Shown here in pieces: positions 32,707 to 44,893 of a stretch of 64,000 nucleotides of DNA. The first letter of the stretch is position 1. Each line of letters opens with the position of its first letter. The DNA is from Purpureocillium takamizusanense (Eukaryota > Ascomycota > Sordariomycetes > Hypocreales > Ophiocordycipitaceae), in contig NC_063076.1 of the NCBI RefSeq assembly GCF_022605165.1, forward strand, positions 1,054,001 to 1,118,000. Direction: 5' to 3'. The notes beneath the pieces are model-generated. The model did no database searches, was not told where the DNA came from, and saw only the letters and a list, made by a program, of their open reading frames with translations. Position numbers and translations under genes: made by a program.

Positions 32707-34891
32707 GGGATGTGGATGGGGAGGGAAAAGAGCAACTTGGATATACAATGTAGCTGGATGTGGTGAGCGAGTGCTAGGTAAGTAGTCGTAAGTAAGTAGT
32801 GGCAGAAGACCGACGGCGATGGGCACGGGCCGATACCTGATACCTCGTCCCAACTGAGATATATACTACTAGGTATATATATTCGCTGGGTTGGGGGAGG
32901 GCAGGCCAGCGAGGTGAGCCAAGCTCGGCAGATGAAAAAGCTACTAAGGGGGGTTAGTAATGCAGTGTGAACAAGCAATAGAATGGGAGGGTAGGTACGG
33001 TAGGAAATCACCAGCGTACAGTAGGTAGTTGGTCTACTTCTACTTACAACCAACGTACTTTGAACGAAGTAGAGCGTACCTGGTAGGAGGAGCTCCGTGC
33101 AAGGCAGCTGGCCACGTTTATTACGTACGTACTAACAGGACGTGGGTAGGTGAACGGACGGCAACGGCGGCACCGAGGTTCGCAGGTAGAGGCAAGTACT
33201 ACTAGAGGTTGACGGGGTGTGGAGCCCGTTAGGATACGTAGGTACGGTAGTGTAGGCAGGCAGTAGCTCCGATGCCCGCCTCGCGCCAATCGCGCGCGAA
33301 TGGAAGCCATCAAAACCCCCCATCATCATGACCGTTCCGCTTCGCACTGCCGGCATGATGCGGACAGCCATACACAACCTGCTAAGCACAGTACTGTATA
33401 CATGCATCCTACGACGTACTACTTATGTACACACAAGGAGGCCATGTGCAATAATGTAGTGCTACATACTTCGTACTACGTAGTACCAAGTTACATGCCG
33501 CGTGCCCGCCCGACCAACAACAACAACCCTGTGAACCCCCGGTGAGTCGGTGAACCTCCCTTCCCCCCTCCTCACACCCCTGGCACAAAGAATGCTTTTT
33601 CCCTCTCCTACAAGCCAGAGAAAAAAGCCCCCCGAGCAAGCCCCGGGCCCCTGCTGCGGATGCGTGCGCGCCACCAGCCCGCTTGTCAGCCTTCCCCCGC
33701 TCCCTCGGGATCCGAATGTCCAAGCTTGGGACTGCAGCCGAACCCAGGGATCTGGTTCCATGGTCTCAGTTGGACGCGCGCCCGCACCACCACCACCACC
33801 CGCCCTCTCCCGTCAACTCGCTCAGCCTGAATCATCCCCATCAAGCAAAACCTCCCTCCCTCCCCCGTCGTCCACCCTTCCACCTACGTAGGTGGTGCTT
33901 CCTGCGTAGTGAGTTACTGCAGCCCATCGTCATCTACATGCAATTCTAGCCACTCCTGTGCCCTCCCTGCACCAAGACCTCTCGCCCCGACGCCCGGGCA
34001 TCACGTAGTGCAGGTGCAGTACCACCATCCGGGTCCGCGGGACGTCTCAGTATAGCAAACAAGGCAAAAAAGAAAAGACACTCCTGCAATCGACCCAGCA
34101 TATACCCCGTACATACATATCAGCCCATCTTTTCCCTTGTCTTGTGGTCCTTTCCCCAAATGCTACCCCGGAGGGATGGTGCGCGCGGAGACGGGGGCGG
34201 GGGATGGGGACCATCCAGAGCCCGCGGACCATAAAGCACAGAAGGTACTTGCTTCTTTCTCGGAGCTCTACCAAAGGTGGTGGCCCGCCCCGGCCGAAGG
34301 GAGCGACTACCTGAGGAAGCTGGTGGCATCATTTATGACCATGATCATCGTCCTCCTACCACGGTCTGGTTGGTGGTGTTGTATATACGAAACAATACGA
34401 ACAGCATTTGATCTACCGACTGCTTTTGCACGTAAGATATACTGACGGGTTTCCGGCGATTGGGAGAAGGAGGAGGAGATGAGATAAAGAAGAAGACGTA
34501 ATGTCGTCGTCGTCGCGACATAAATACAACATGTACCTTGATATACAGTAAAACCAACAAAACCCCGATTGCGCCATGTTGCCCTGTGCTCCTGTTGTCC
34601 GTTGCCCGTCTATTTGTGCCCGCACACGCCAGCCAGCCCCAAGCCAAACAAAGAAACAAGAAAGGAAAATGAATTAGGGAAAAAAAAGCCACTTCCCATA
34701 CTGTACACAAGATGCCGCTCGTCCCTTGTTGGGTTTTCACCAGTCGTAATAAATAACTCGTCTCGTCCCTCTCGGAAGATAAAAGGTGCTGTGACTGCCT
34801 TGTCTAGGTATCTGTTCCGAGCGCCGGCCGGCCGGCCAATCTCTTCTTGGCCGCCACATGCTGCCGCTCTCGATGCGGGGAGGGGGCCCGC
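32707..34891. other. 2.2 kb intergenic region rich in TACGTA/GTAC motifs
   Basis: This lies between the rhodanese start and the 3' end of the next transcription factor gene. It is unusually rich in short palindromic words (GTAC, TACGTA, TAGGTA), for example around 32995-33075, 33120-33135, 33230-33260 and 33405-33490. One GTACTTCGTAC-type element lies at 33467-33476, followed by CTACGTAGTACC. No coding gene was recognised. Confidence 0.5.
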
Positions 34892-37800
34892 TCACTGCTC
34901 GGCCGTGCCCATCGAGTTCATCACCACGGCGCCCCAGTCCAGGTACCCGTCGAACCAGACGGTCGGATCGATGCCGTCTAGCATGTCGCTCGTCCACGGC
35001 GTGCTGCCGAGGAAGTTCTGGATCTGCGTCTGGTCCTGCGCCAGGCTGCCGAGCTGCTGCATGTCGCCCGGCGCGCCGCTCATCCCTTGATGTTGGTGAA
35101 GCTGCTGCTGGTGGTGCTGTGGATACGATCCACGCCATTGGGCTTGAGGCCCAGCGCCGTTGCTGTTGCTGCCCGTCGTCGTCGTCGTCGTCGTCGCTAG
35201 CGGGTTTTGTTGCTGTTGCTGCTGTAGATGTGGCGCATGGTGCTGCTGCTGATTATTGTCAAAACCACTCCCCCCGCCACCCGCAGCCGCGCGGTTCGAC
35301 GACGACGCCTCCGCGCCCGCCGATACCAGCTCCGCCCAGCGCTCCAGCTTGACCCTCGTAATGCGCACCTTGAGCGCGCTGAAGCTCCATATGTTGCCGT
35401 CCAGCTTGCCCGATTCAGACGACGCCGCCACGTCAAAGGACGAGTTGACCTGCTCGAAACGGCTGCAGATGGCCGACAGGATTTCGGGTATATTGACCGT
35501 CAGCCCCGGCTGCAGCTGCAGCTGCGACTGCAGCGCGCCTACCGCTGCCGGCAGCCCCGGCTCCGTTTCGGTCGTGATGCACTCCTTGCTGTCGCGCCGG
35601 AGATGCGACCATGGGCCTTGCGATGACGACGAAGACGACGAAGTCAGCCCTTGACCGTTGTGGTGGGGGTTGCCGTGACCATGGACGGCCGCAGCAGCCG
35701 CCGCCGCCGCCGCCGCCGAGGTCGCCCTCGTGCCCAGCCCGGACTCGCGCGTCGCCGGCGGCTGCTGGGGATCTGCGTTGTAAACCGCCATGCTCATGTT
35801 GCCGGCGCTCGTGGCTCGGGGCATGGGCGTCCCGCCCTCGTACATGGTCCGCGGCGTTGCGAGCTTTGCCCACCGCCCGAGCATCGTCAGCGCGTACACG
35901 AGCTGTGCCGCGATGCCCGCCGGCTGCCGGTAGTACGCCGACACGGGCACCGACAGCCAGTTTTCGAACCACAGCCGCAGCGCCGAGCTCGTCTGGTAGA
36001 TCCTGTCGAGGGGCGTGCCGGCACCGGCGGAGCCCATGGTGAGCGACTCGGAAAGCTGGCGTATGAGCGCCATGTCGGCCACGGGCGGCTCGTAGAGGCG
36101 TAGCATGGCCGTGTGGATGTATACTTGCATTGCGTCTGTTTGTGGTCAGCGACGGAGAAGCAAATAAAGCGGCGCGAGGCGTGAGGATACGGCAACGTAC
36201 TGTCCATTTTCAGGTGGTCAGGAAGGGAGTTGCGGAGGCGGTCCAGCTCGTTTTGGAACGCCAGGATGTACGCCGACGACGGCGCCGTGGGGATTCCAGG
36301 ATTAACCTCGTGCTCCCTCTCGCCCGAATTGACGTCCCATATCCGCTCCGTCAGGTGCTGGACACGCACGAGGAAGACAAGCGCGGCGTCGGTGTCGTAC
36401 TCGCCACTAGCCTCGAGCTCCCTGACGCACTTTTGCAGGTACGAGGAATAGCGCATGGGCTCCATCCGACCAAAGTTGGTTGCCATGCTGTGTGACGTGT
36501 CTGTCAGCAGGTGGTGCTGTGGTTGCCGCAGCGGCGAGAAGTAGAAGGTATCGAGCAGCAGAAGGTAGGTATGTGGGAGTAAGAGGGGGCACGCTGCTTA
36601 CGCCGACGTCAGGAACCACACGGCTGCCAGAGCCCTGCGCTCCTCGTTTGTGCGCGCCGGGGGCTCGACGGGCCGGGCGATCATGAGGCTGGCTTGCTCG
36701 CGGAGCACGGGGGGCCTGTTGAGCCCCAGCTCGGCGACGAGGCTTGTGGCCAGGCACAGCAGGTTGTTCATCTGAGCGTGCATGAAACAGTGGTACTGGT
36801 ACCAGCCCAGCATGACGATGATGCCCTGGAGGAGATCGAGGGAGCGGGCGGAGCGGATGAGCATGTGGTCGGCGAGGTGCGTCATGAGATGGTACATCTG
36901 GGCACGCATGGAGCGTAGGCTGCGGAACGAGGCCACCATGCGGATGGCGGACATGAGGAAGGGACGGCTGCGGTAGAGGGTGCCGGCATCGCAGTCGGGC
37001 GGGATGATGACGAAGGGGAAGACGGGCTGCATGTCGCGGCGGTACATGTCGAGCAGCACGTCGTCCGAGTCGGGCGGCGGCGGGGCATCACCGCTCTCGG
37101 GCCGGCAGATGCAGGCCGGCACGGCGTGCTCATTGTACGAGGGCGGAATGGACCAGTCGCCGCCGCCGCCGCCGTAGTCGTGCTGTTGTGGGTGAGAAGA
37201 CGGGGGCGCGTTGGTCGTCGAGCTGCCCGACGGCGTGTGCTGTGCGGGCGAGGGCGTCTGCGTCTCGAGCTTCTGGCTGTGGCTGTGAGGCGACGCCTGC
37301 ACGGAGCGCGGCCCGTTGAACTCGCCAGACGCCTGGAGCAGGTTGACGAGCCCGTTGAGGCGCTCCTCGATCTGGGCGGTGCGGCTGCTCGCTCGACACA
37401 TGGGTCAGTGCCGAAGGCAATGTCTCGGAGCCCGGCCCGGTGTCTCTGCTGCATCGCAGACGACAACGATAGCAGGTGTTTCACGCACCTCGGTTTCGAC
37501 TGTCTCTTCTTCCGCGGCCGGTGCACCTGGCCCGAGCAGTCCTTGAGCAGTCGCTGGCACCTATATGCGCGCGCGGTTGCGCGTCAGATCAGCGTATTCA
37601 TTCTCGCCTAGGGACCGACCAACGTTGACGATGGAAAGTGCCGGATCTGCCGGACCGGCGCCGATAACCACCTAGTGCCGGGGCCAAGTAGCAGTAGAGG
37701 TAGTAGTGCATAGTGTCATGGCCAGTCACGACTTGGCGACGGCCGGACTGGGAGAATATGCATGGGGATGAATCAAAAAGAGGCAGGGGAGTAACAACAA

Positions 37801-37983
37801 CAGCAACACTCACCTATCGCACTTGGCCCCCGGTGTCTCGTCGGAGCGGATGCACTTGGCCTTGGCCGACGCACATGGCGCACAGGCGGCGCCCCATTTG
37901 GCCGTCGGCAGCTTGCTGCCCTTGTCGGGCGTCCTCGTGCTGCTGGAGATGCCGTCGCCGATGGTGGAGGCGGTGGCCGACAT
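34892..37983 (-). CDS. Large Zn(II)2Cys6 transcription factor with poly-Q/poly-A regions
   Basis: Predicted nuclear regulator of 851 residues. Exons 37983-37814, 37560-37489, 37384-36602, 36487-36201 and 36135-34892 join in frame. The zinc cluster spans the first intron: Cys 34, 37, 44, 55, 58 and 65 (CX2CX6CX10CX2CX6C), followed by the basic run HRPRKKRQSKPSRTAQ and a short dimerisation coil (IEERLNGLVNLLQ). A fungal-specific regulatory domain covers about 170-480, with DMYRRDMQPVFPFVIIPP near its start and AELGLNRPP, ALAAVWFLTSA and HTAMLRLYEPP later. The C-terminal third is low complexity: poly-Ala, poly-Ser, Gln/His-rich and Thr runs, ending in an acidic-aromatic segment (SDMLDGIDPTVWFDGYLDWG) that looks like an activation domain. 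An upstream in-frame Met at 38004 is an alternative start. Target pathway unknown. Confidence 0.88.
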
Positions 37984-38923
37984 TGCGTGTGTCTTCAAAA
38001 TCACCTTGGCTGTTTTCCGCGCCTACGCGCCCGCGCGCGAAGCCAGCCACGCCGATTTGGCGTGCGCCGTAGACGGTGCGCTACGAGCGTTGGTGCGTTG
38101 CGTTGCTTGAGAGATCGATCTGCAGATCTCACGATGAGGCGACCGGTGATGATGCTTCAAGTCCGCCGGACTTTTTTTTTTCTTCTCTCCCTTCCACTCC
38201 CTGTAGGTACGTTAGTTATAGGGGGATTAGCTGCCGCGGTTTAGAGCCACGGAGGGGACGACAGGGTGGTGCTAAAAGCATAGTCTTGCGTCAAGTTCCT
38301 CGGCTCGCTCCCGCGGCTGGCTTTCTTTATCAGTCAATGCGTCGGCTCCCTGTTGAAGAAGAATCCACTGCCACCAACAAGTCCGCTTTCTGCGGATGGA
38401 AAAGTCCGTTCGTTCCGCGCACTGCGCCAGAGGCTGTGGCAAAGCACTAAGATGGCCTGATGATGGTCGCGCGCCATGATTGGCCTCGCTGGCCGGGAAA
38501 AACGGAGAAGCCACCCAAACGCAGTTGCGTCAGCGAGGCGCAAGGGTTCGGGGAGCCTGATGATGGTAATAACTTCTTTCGTACTCCGTAACTTGCACCT
38601 AGATATGTCGTACTACGTGCCTCGTGAGACGGCCGCTCTCCGAAGCTATGCCTCGTATTTCGGCACTTTTGTCTTCTTCTCAGTCTTCTAAAGAGAGCGT
38701 GGACCAATTTGAATTTCTCTTCATGAGCTCTGCAGTTGACTGCAGCATCTACATGTGCTTCGTACCAAGGGCAACATAATAACTGACCGACTGCAAAACG
38801 ACGCCATGTATCAATACACCATATGCTACATTCCCGTGCCTGGCTCGCGGCAATAGTAGAAGCCTCCCAAAGCTGCCGCCTGTTGTAGCCCCGTTCAACT
38901 CTCGCGCTCCCATCGTGTCGCGT
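37984..38923. other. Intergenic region
   Basis: Upstream region of the large transcription factor gene and 3' flank of the Vps3844-like gene. A T-rich tract with a T run sits at about 38171-38182. A GCTTCGTACC variant of the recurring motif lies at 38757-38766. No gene was recognised. Confidence 0.5.
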
Positions 38924-40117
38924 CTACTTGGACCTCGATACGCCCGCTCCAATCACGCCCGGCAGCTTCTCCTCGCCCACGTTGAAGAGCATCGAAATAG
39001 ACATCCACAGAATCCACACAATGGCCAGTGTGAACCCTGCGAACAACCAGAAAGGCGCGCTAATGTCCGACTTGGCGCACGTCGGGCCTGCCCAGTGCGT
39101 CAGGCTGCCCGAGTCGCTGCGCGTGCTCAGGCAGTGGCATGCGTAGCACACCTCCTTTCCATCAGTGCCGTCCCCGTTGGCGTACTTGTTGAGGCACGAC
39201 CCGTGCTCCGAGCAGTTCCCCGTCGCCTTGATGCAGCTATCTTTGGAGTTGAAGCACGCCGCAATCGGGCCCTTGGCCGTGAAAATGGTGCTCTGCCCAG
39301 CAGGCGAAGACGGCGCCGGTGACTGCACTGACTTGTCGAGCGAAGTCATAACCTGCTCGGCCTGTCGCCGGCGCAGTTCCTGCGACTGGTCGGCCCACGA
39401 CTTGGACGTCGCGGTTGATGGCAAGAGAATGATGGCCGTCTCGAGCTCGCCGGCTTTGGCAAGCTTAGACAACTGCGCAAGCTTCTGGATGAGTTGCTTG
39501 AGAACGTCGGGATCCTGCGAGTGTCAGCCTCGTCCACATCGTTGTCCTCCGTCAGACACGACCCTGCATACCTTCTTGACATCGAATTTGGCAACGGCAG
39601 CCTGCTTGCCGCCCCAGCACTCTTCAAGGGGGTTAACAACCTGCTGAACAGTGCATTTGTTGTCGTTGGACACGCCCGGGCGGCCAAGGTCGATTCTGAT
39701 GAGCTCGTCGTGAGCATTTGACGACGGCGGGTCGGCAATTGTGAACGCGGGCTTCGTCTTGAATTGGCGCCCCAGGCTTTGAATTTGCTCCTCCGTCATG
39801 CCCTCCAGCATCATGACGAGCTGGCTGGGCGGCTCGCTAGCACCGTCGGCGAAGAGGGCGGGCGGCGGCTTGCCGAACGTGTTCATCGCGGAGACGGCGG
39901 CATCGACATCGGCGTCCGTGGGGATGTCGTGGATGGACGGGCCCTGGCCGATCGGGGCCAGGCGCTGCAGCAGGACGAGGCGGGCGAGGCTGCGCGACAT
40001 GGACGGCGTCTTGGACGATGGCGCCGAGCGCGTCGGCACAAGGAACACCTCGGCGGCGGGCTGTGCAGCTACGGCACAGCCAGCAAAGGCTGCGAGCAGC
40101 CCGGCGGAGAGCTTCAT
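38924..40117 (-). CDS. Vps3844-like (DUF3844) type I membrane protein
   Basis: Endomembrane protein of 378 residues from exons 40117-39572 and 39514-38924. It begins with a clear signal peptide (MKLSAGLLAAFAGCAVAAQP). The luminal part includes a conserved central region (VMMLEGMTEEQIQSLGRQF) and a Cys-containing stretch KCTVQQVVNPLEECWGGKQ. Near the C-terminus an EGF-like Cys-rich domain (ACFNSKDSCIKATGNCSEHG, then Cys at LNKY and CYACHC) precedes a single transmembrane helix FWLFAGFTLAIVWILWMSISML and a short cytosolic tail. This is the arrangement of the fungal Vps3844/DUF3844 family, linked by annotation to vacuolar protein sorting. It is divergent from the mitochondrial protein gene at 40587. 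Confidence 0.88.
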
Positions 40118-40586
40118 GATGGTGGCGGACTCGCGAAGCTGTGGTGCGTTGCGTGCGTCGTTGAGGGAGCTTCCAACGTCACCAGGCGAAGCACGATCCA
40201 CGTACTTCAATCGTAGGCACCCTCTCTCAGCTGGAGTGGAACCGGGACAGAGGGAGACGCTAACTCGCCAGCCGCCTGAGCCACCTGGCAACGTCAGTGC
40301 CAGCACCCCCGTCGGAATACCGGGCCCAGATAACTCCGGTCCGGGCGCCACCACTGCCTCCTGCTTGTCGCAGCGCACATGCGCCACTGCCCGCCCACTG
40401 GTGTAACCACCAACGCCAAGTAATTTATTGCTCCGTCACCAGTCCGTGATTTCGCCAAGCGACACCGTTGCGGGACGTGTTCTTTGCGTTGTTTCCTTCT
40501 GCTCAGTATCCATATCGTTGCAACAATCATCGCTTCCCCTCCCTCTCCCAATCTTCGGCCTGCCACGGCACGGCACGGCACGAGGC
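40118..40586. promoter_or_regulatory. Divergent promoter region
   Basis: 469 nt separate the start codons of the Vps3844-like gene (minus) and the conserved mitochondrial protein gene (plus). Just before the plus-strand start are short GGCAC direct repeats (about 40566-40580). The promoter role is inferred from gene orientation. Confidence 0.5.
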
Positions 40587-42044
40587 ATGCTGCCACGCGC
40601 GGCGGCCGCCTTTGGGCGAGCCTCCAACGCACTCATCCCCGCCACCAGACAACGACTAGCGGCTCGCCCACATCGCATCGTCCGCCGAAACATATCACTC
40701 CTGCCCTGGAGGCGAAACAAGGTGCAGGAGCCACTGCCCGTGTACTTTTCTCGAATACCGTCACAATCACGAACGGGGGTATGGCGAAGTCGCCTCGGGT
40801 ACGTTGTCTACGTTGTCGTCTTGGGAGGAGCACTGCTGGGGCTGGATCGAGGCTGACGGGCGTAGGCGCGTCGCGTTCACGACGTTTGCGCTGTACGCGT
40901 GCTGGCAGATATTCGCGACCGTCGTGATTGACCCCCTGCTCGACTGGGCCGATCACGAATGGGAGGCCCTTTCGGAGAAGGAAAAGCAAGAGATGGAGGA
41001 GTTCACCGAAGAAGACGAGCCTATCCTCTTCCTGCCGTTCCCGTTCACGACCAAAGAGGTTCAGCAGCTGCCGTACAAGGGCTCCGATCCAGAATGGGCC
41101 ATGTTCGTGGCCGTCAACAAGGACAAGCAGCTGCAAAAGGATATCAAGCGTGCGTACTCTGCCAAGCACTCGATCGAACGAACATGACGATGCTGACGGC
41201 GCATTAGTTGGCCTTGCAGAGATTATTCGCCGCAGCGTGGAGCATAATCCTCCCTATGTGAAGCTTCTCGGAGGAGACATCAAGCTCAAGAAGATGTGGC
41301 TTGACATCATCTACCCTCCAGGACCGCCACCCAGGCACTACATCTCTGGGTATGTCGACCGTTCCTCCCACCCCTCTCTTGCCTACCGTTCATGGGCTGA
41401 CCGCCGCGTACAGTGTCGTGGTCGATGAGGACGGCATCTACTGGGGTGACCGCCCCATAGACTCCTTGGCCGCGACCCACCTGAACATGGCCATATATCC
41501 CAAGGCCGTCGCCATGACCGTATGGACATTTGTCAACTTCCTCTTCAAGCAGACAGCCCAAGACGTCGCCAAGGCCCTGGGATTAGGCTCGTCGCCGCAC
41601 GAGGAGACATCCTGGCAGTCCGTCACCCTCGATCGGTGGCGAGAGCAGGGCTGGGGCGAACAAGGAGCCTTCGGCGGCCCGGGTAAGCAGCCCGCCAGCG
41701 CCTCGGCCCAGCAGCCCGAGAAGCAGCCCGCCGGCTTTCCCATACAGACAGCCGGTGGCAATATCCTCGGCGTGCCCTTAAGCGGCGAGTCCCAGATGGA
41801 TCCTCGCATTCAGGCAGCTCTCCAGGCCGCCAGCATGACCTTTTCCAGGCACTGGCAGCCCGCCATGCAGCCCCCCACCCGCGGCTGCATCGTCGTCGAT
41901 GGCATCATCGAGCTGCAGGGCAAGACTGCCGTCATGGCCGTCTTTGTCCTGGGGTGGTACGATCCCAAGCAGAGGAGGTTTGTAGGCATACACACGGGCC
42001 TCAAGCACCTCGTTCAGCTCAAGCAGCGACCTGCTGGTGGCTGA
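40587..42044 (+). CDS. Conserved fungal mitochondrial membrane protein
   Basis: Protein of 422 residues from exons 40587-40798, 40866-41149, 41208-41349 and 41414-42044. The first intron (67 nt) has GTACGT, a GCTGAC branch site and TAG; without splicing the frame runs into a stop after a spurious hydrophobic segment. The N-terminus is strongly basic (ATRQRLAARPHRIVRR), typical of a mitochondrial presequence. One hydrophobic helix follows at about 74-92 (VAFTTFALYACWQIFATVV), then an acidic region and a conserved globular domain (PPRHYISG joined to VVVDEDGIYWGDRPIDSLA). The C-terminus contains TRGCIVVDGIIELQGKTA and ends in a basic tail. I do not recognise a named family. Topology and basic presequence suggest an inner-membrane protein. 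Confidence 0.75.
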
Positions 42045-42531
42045 CGCTGGTGCTCTCGGATGGATTCTGTTGACTGATGCGGTCAACTATCCGTCAAGAT
42101 GAGTGACGAGGGTGATATTTTTGTGTCTGCTTATTTGTATGTATACAGTAGCACGAGCATGGCTAGGCGCTGGAAAGGCTCTGTTTTTGATACCATAGAG
42201 CACGGGAACCCACTACAGAAGTCATGAATCTTTCAATGTTTATCGACTTATAATCTCTGTTGGTGATGCTAGCAACTTATACGAAACAGAACACCGACCC
42301 CTGGCGCGCTACCTCGCGCATCTCGCAGCCTTACAATTCAGATCCAGCCGCCAGCCCGCCAGCTATAGGGCGCACACAAGCCATCCACAGAACGCCTAGT
42401 TTGAAACGCCTTTATCCTGACGCATCCTCCACCAGCTGGAGCTCGCCCAGAGTAGCACTTTGCGATCGCTGAAGCCGCAAGATTTCACGGCGCCTCCTAG
42501 GAGGAGGATCAAAGGGCCCCCCCGGCGGTCC
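42045..42531. other. Convergent 3' intergenic region
   Basis: About 490 nt between the 3' ends of the mitochondrial protein gene and RSC4. The first half is AT-rich. No gene was seen. Confidence 0.5.
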
Positions 42532-44893
42532 TCAAGTCCTCATTATGTTGGCAAAGACGGTAAACACCTCGAGCTCCGCGTCCGGGCCGCCGGGCTCACG
42601 CTCGTCGCGCGGGATGGCCGCGATGAGGTGCGCCTCAATGACGTTGACTCCATGGTGGAGGCCGACCTCGAAGGCGCGCTCCTCCCGCAGCTGGCCGGGG
42701 AGGGGCTGCATGACGGGCTTGAGGGGTTGTTTGTTGATGAGCACCCAGAGGCTGTACTGGCGATCGTAGAGGAACTCGGGCAGCCTGACGACGATGAAGA
42801 GCCGGTTGTAGTGCGGCGGCAGGTTCACGGTGCCGGACTGCTGCAGTTCCGTGGGGTGCGGGAACAGGGTGATGACGTTTGGATGCTCGACTTGCATGTT
42901 GGGGTGCAGCTGAAGGCGGAGGCGAGAGATGAGGGCGTCCTTGGAACCTGGGGAAAAAGTCAGCAACAATCGCACATGCAGCAAACACATGGTCTCGACA
43001 TACTGGTTCCCTTCCTCCGGAGCCTCTTAGGCTCAACGTAGGTGGTGACCACTGGAGCAAAGTGTGCCATGGGTTGCGGAGGAGGCACCGGGGCCTGCGG
43101 ATAGGCGCCGGGTACGGCCGGAGGCGGGGGGCCCGTGACCACCGGCGTGGCACGCGCGCTGTCTTCCGTCTTGAGGCCAGCCTGTGTCGACGGGCTGGGA
43201 GAGGGCGCCGAGAGCGAGACGCTGCGCGCAGCCTCAAGGCGGCTAGACGTTCGCATCGTCCCGTTGACAGCGGGCGCCGCGGGTGAGCTTGCGGATTGAG
43301 GCGCGGGCGATTCGGCAGAGCTCCCGCGACCACCGACATGGATGGTGATCTTTTTCGAGGACGTAGGAGTCTCGGTGCCCTGTCCAACCTTGAGCTTGAT
43401 CTTGGGCGGCTGCGCTGGCTCGGGCACGACGGACTGCGCCTCCTTCAGCTGGTCCGCAAATGCTTGCTGCCGACTGTCAGTATGGAAATGGATTCTCAGG
43501 GGGTTTTTAAGCCTACCTCTAGCTCCTGCGCTAGCTCGTATATCTCACTGCCTTCTTCATTATAGAAATACGCGTTGTTCCATAGCAGCTTCGACTTCTC
43601 CTCAAAGGCACTCCAGGACTTGAAATCGCTCACTCCTGTCGCGTCGCCTCGGCCGTGCACGCCCTTGACCATTTTCTGTAGCTTCTTGAGCGAGAGCGGG
43701 TCCGAGATGACCTTGTAATAGTCTTTCAAGGCCCGAGGAGGCAGGTTGTGAAATGGCTCAAAGTAACCCTCGTAGCTATAAAATTGTTCGTGAGCTATTA
43801 TGTCGAGCTGACGGGGTAATGGTGGGGTGCCTACTCTGGCTCTTGCCAACGCAACAGCTCCTCAACGAGCTTTTCCTGGGCTTGCTGAAAGCTGAGCCCC
43901 TTGTACGGAACGTTCTCGTACTGATGGTCGGGTCGGTTGGAGCTGATGCTCGCGCGTGGGCTGTCTTTGACCTGCGCAACAGAGTTTCTCGAATGGCGGC
44001 CCGACTCGCGTCGCTTGAGCACGATGGAGCGCCTCCTCGAGCCGCGGCCAGAGGTCTCTTGCTGTTCCTGTTCCGCTTCCTCTTCTTCCGCTTCCTCTTC
44101 ACCTTCAGCGTCTACATCCTCTTCGGCCTCGTCGGCGTCTTCGTTTTCCTCGCCATCGGCATCTTCATCGACCTCTTCCCCATCTTCCGGTGGCAACGGC
44201 GTGGGCTGCGCTTGATAGCCACGCGTGCCATAGGCAGGGTTTGTCTTGGTCATGTAGTTGCTCAGCGCTTTGCGTACCCGCTCGGCATCGTCGAAGATGG
44301 AGGACGACCGGGGGTAGAACTCCTTGGCGTTGCAAATCATGCGCTTGAAATAGCTCTCGAGCTCCGCCAGATTCTTGAACTCGCCATTGTTGAGCTTCTC
44401 CTCTATCGTCTCGAGGGAGATGGGCATGCGAGTCTTCTTGTAGTACTCTTCGTTTCCTTGACGCGGAAGTAGTTGCTCGAAGTAGGTCGCAACAAGGCGC
44501 CCACTGCATTGTCAACAAGGTCAGCATGTTCTTCCGCGAATGGCGTCATTTGACAAGGGCAGGAATTGATGGCGGTACCTCTTATCCGCCGTACGCCGCA
44601 TCTGCTCCAAAAAGGCCAGGCCGTACGCGGTGGTCGAATCGCGCGATTCGCCTTTACTGAGGTCAAAGTCCTGTCGGGCGCAAGTCAGCAAACTGGGAGA
44701 TTGAAAAGACTGCACCCAAAGCTTGGTTCGTGGCCCTCGGGCGCATTCGGAAAAGCTTGACGGGCAGGGCACCGGGCATGGAGGCCGGGCTGTGCGCGAA
44801 TGAGGTCTTGCGTACCGACACCTTGCGTCGCTTCGACGAGCGATCGTCGGAATCCGACGCCGCGGCGCTGTTGGCCTTGCGTTTACTGTCCAT
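42532..44893 (-). CDS. RSC4: RSC chromatin remodelling subunit Rsc4 (tandem bromodomain)
   Basis: Nuclear subunit of the RSC remodeller that reads acetylated histone H3 tails. Exons 44893-44816, 44670-44579, 44503-43835, 43775-43517, 43466-43004 and 42947-42532 give 658 residues. It starts with a basic Lys/Arg-rich tail (SSKRRKVS). Bromodomain 1 is at about 40-137, with TRMPISLETIEEKLNNGEF and FYPRSSSIFDDA (NAKEFY carries the conserved Asn). An acidic Glu/Asp stretch and a basic Ser-rich segment follow. Bromodomain 2 is at about 260-365, with DYYKVISDPLSLKKLQKMV and LLWNNAYFYNEEGSE (acetyl-lysine Asn in WNNAYFYN). A Pro/Ser-rich linker leads to a conserved C-terminal domain ending LEVFTVFANIMRT. 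All five junctions restore family motifs. Confidence 0.93.

Noticed and set aside
40799..40856. Hydrophobic segment first read as a transmembrane helix of the mitochondrial protein
   Set aside because: It lies inside a 67-nt intron with GTACGT, GCTGAC and TAG signals. Removing it restores one continuous frame.
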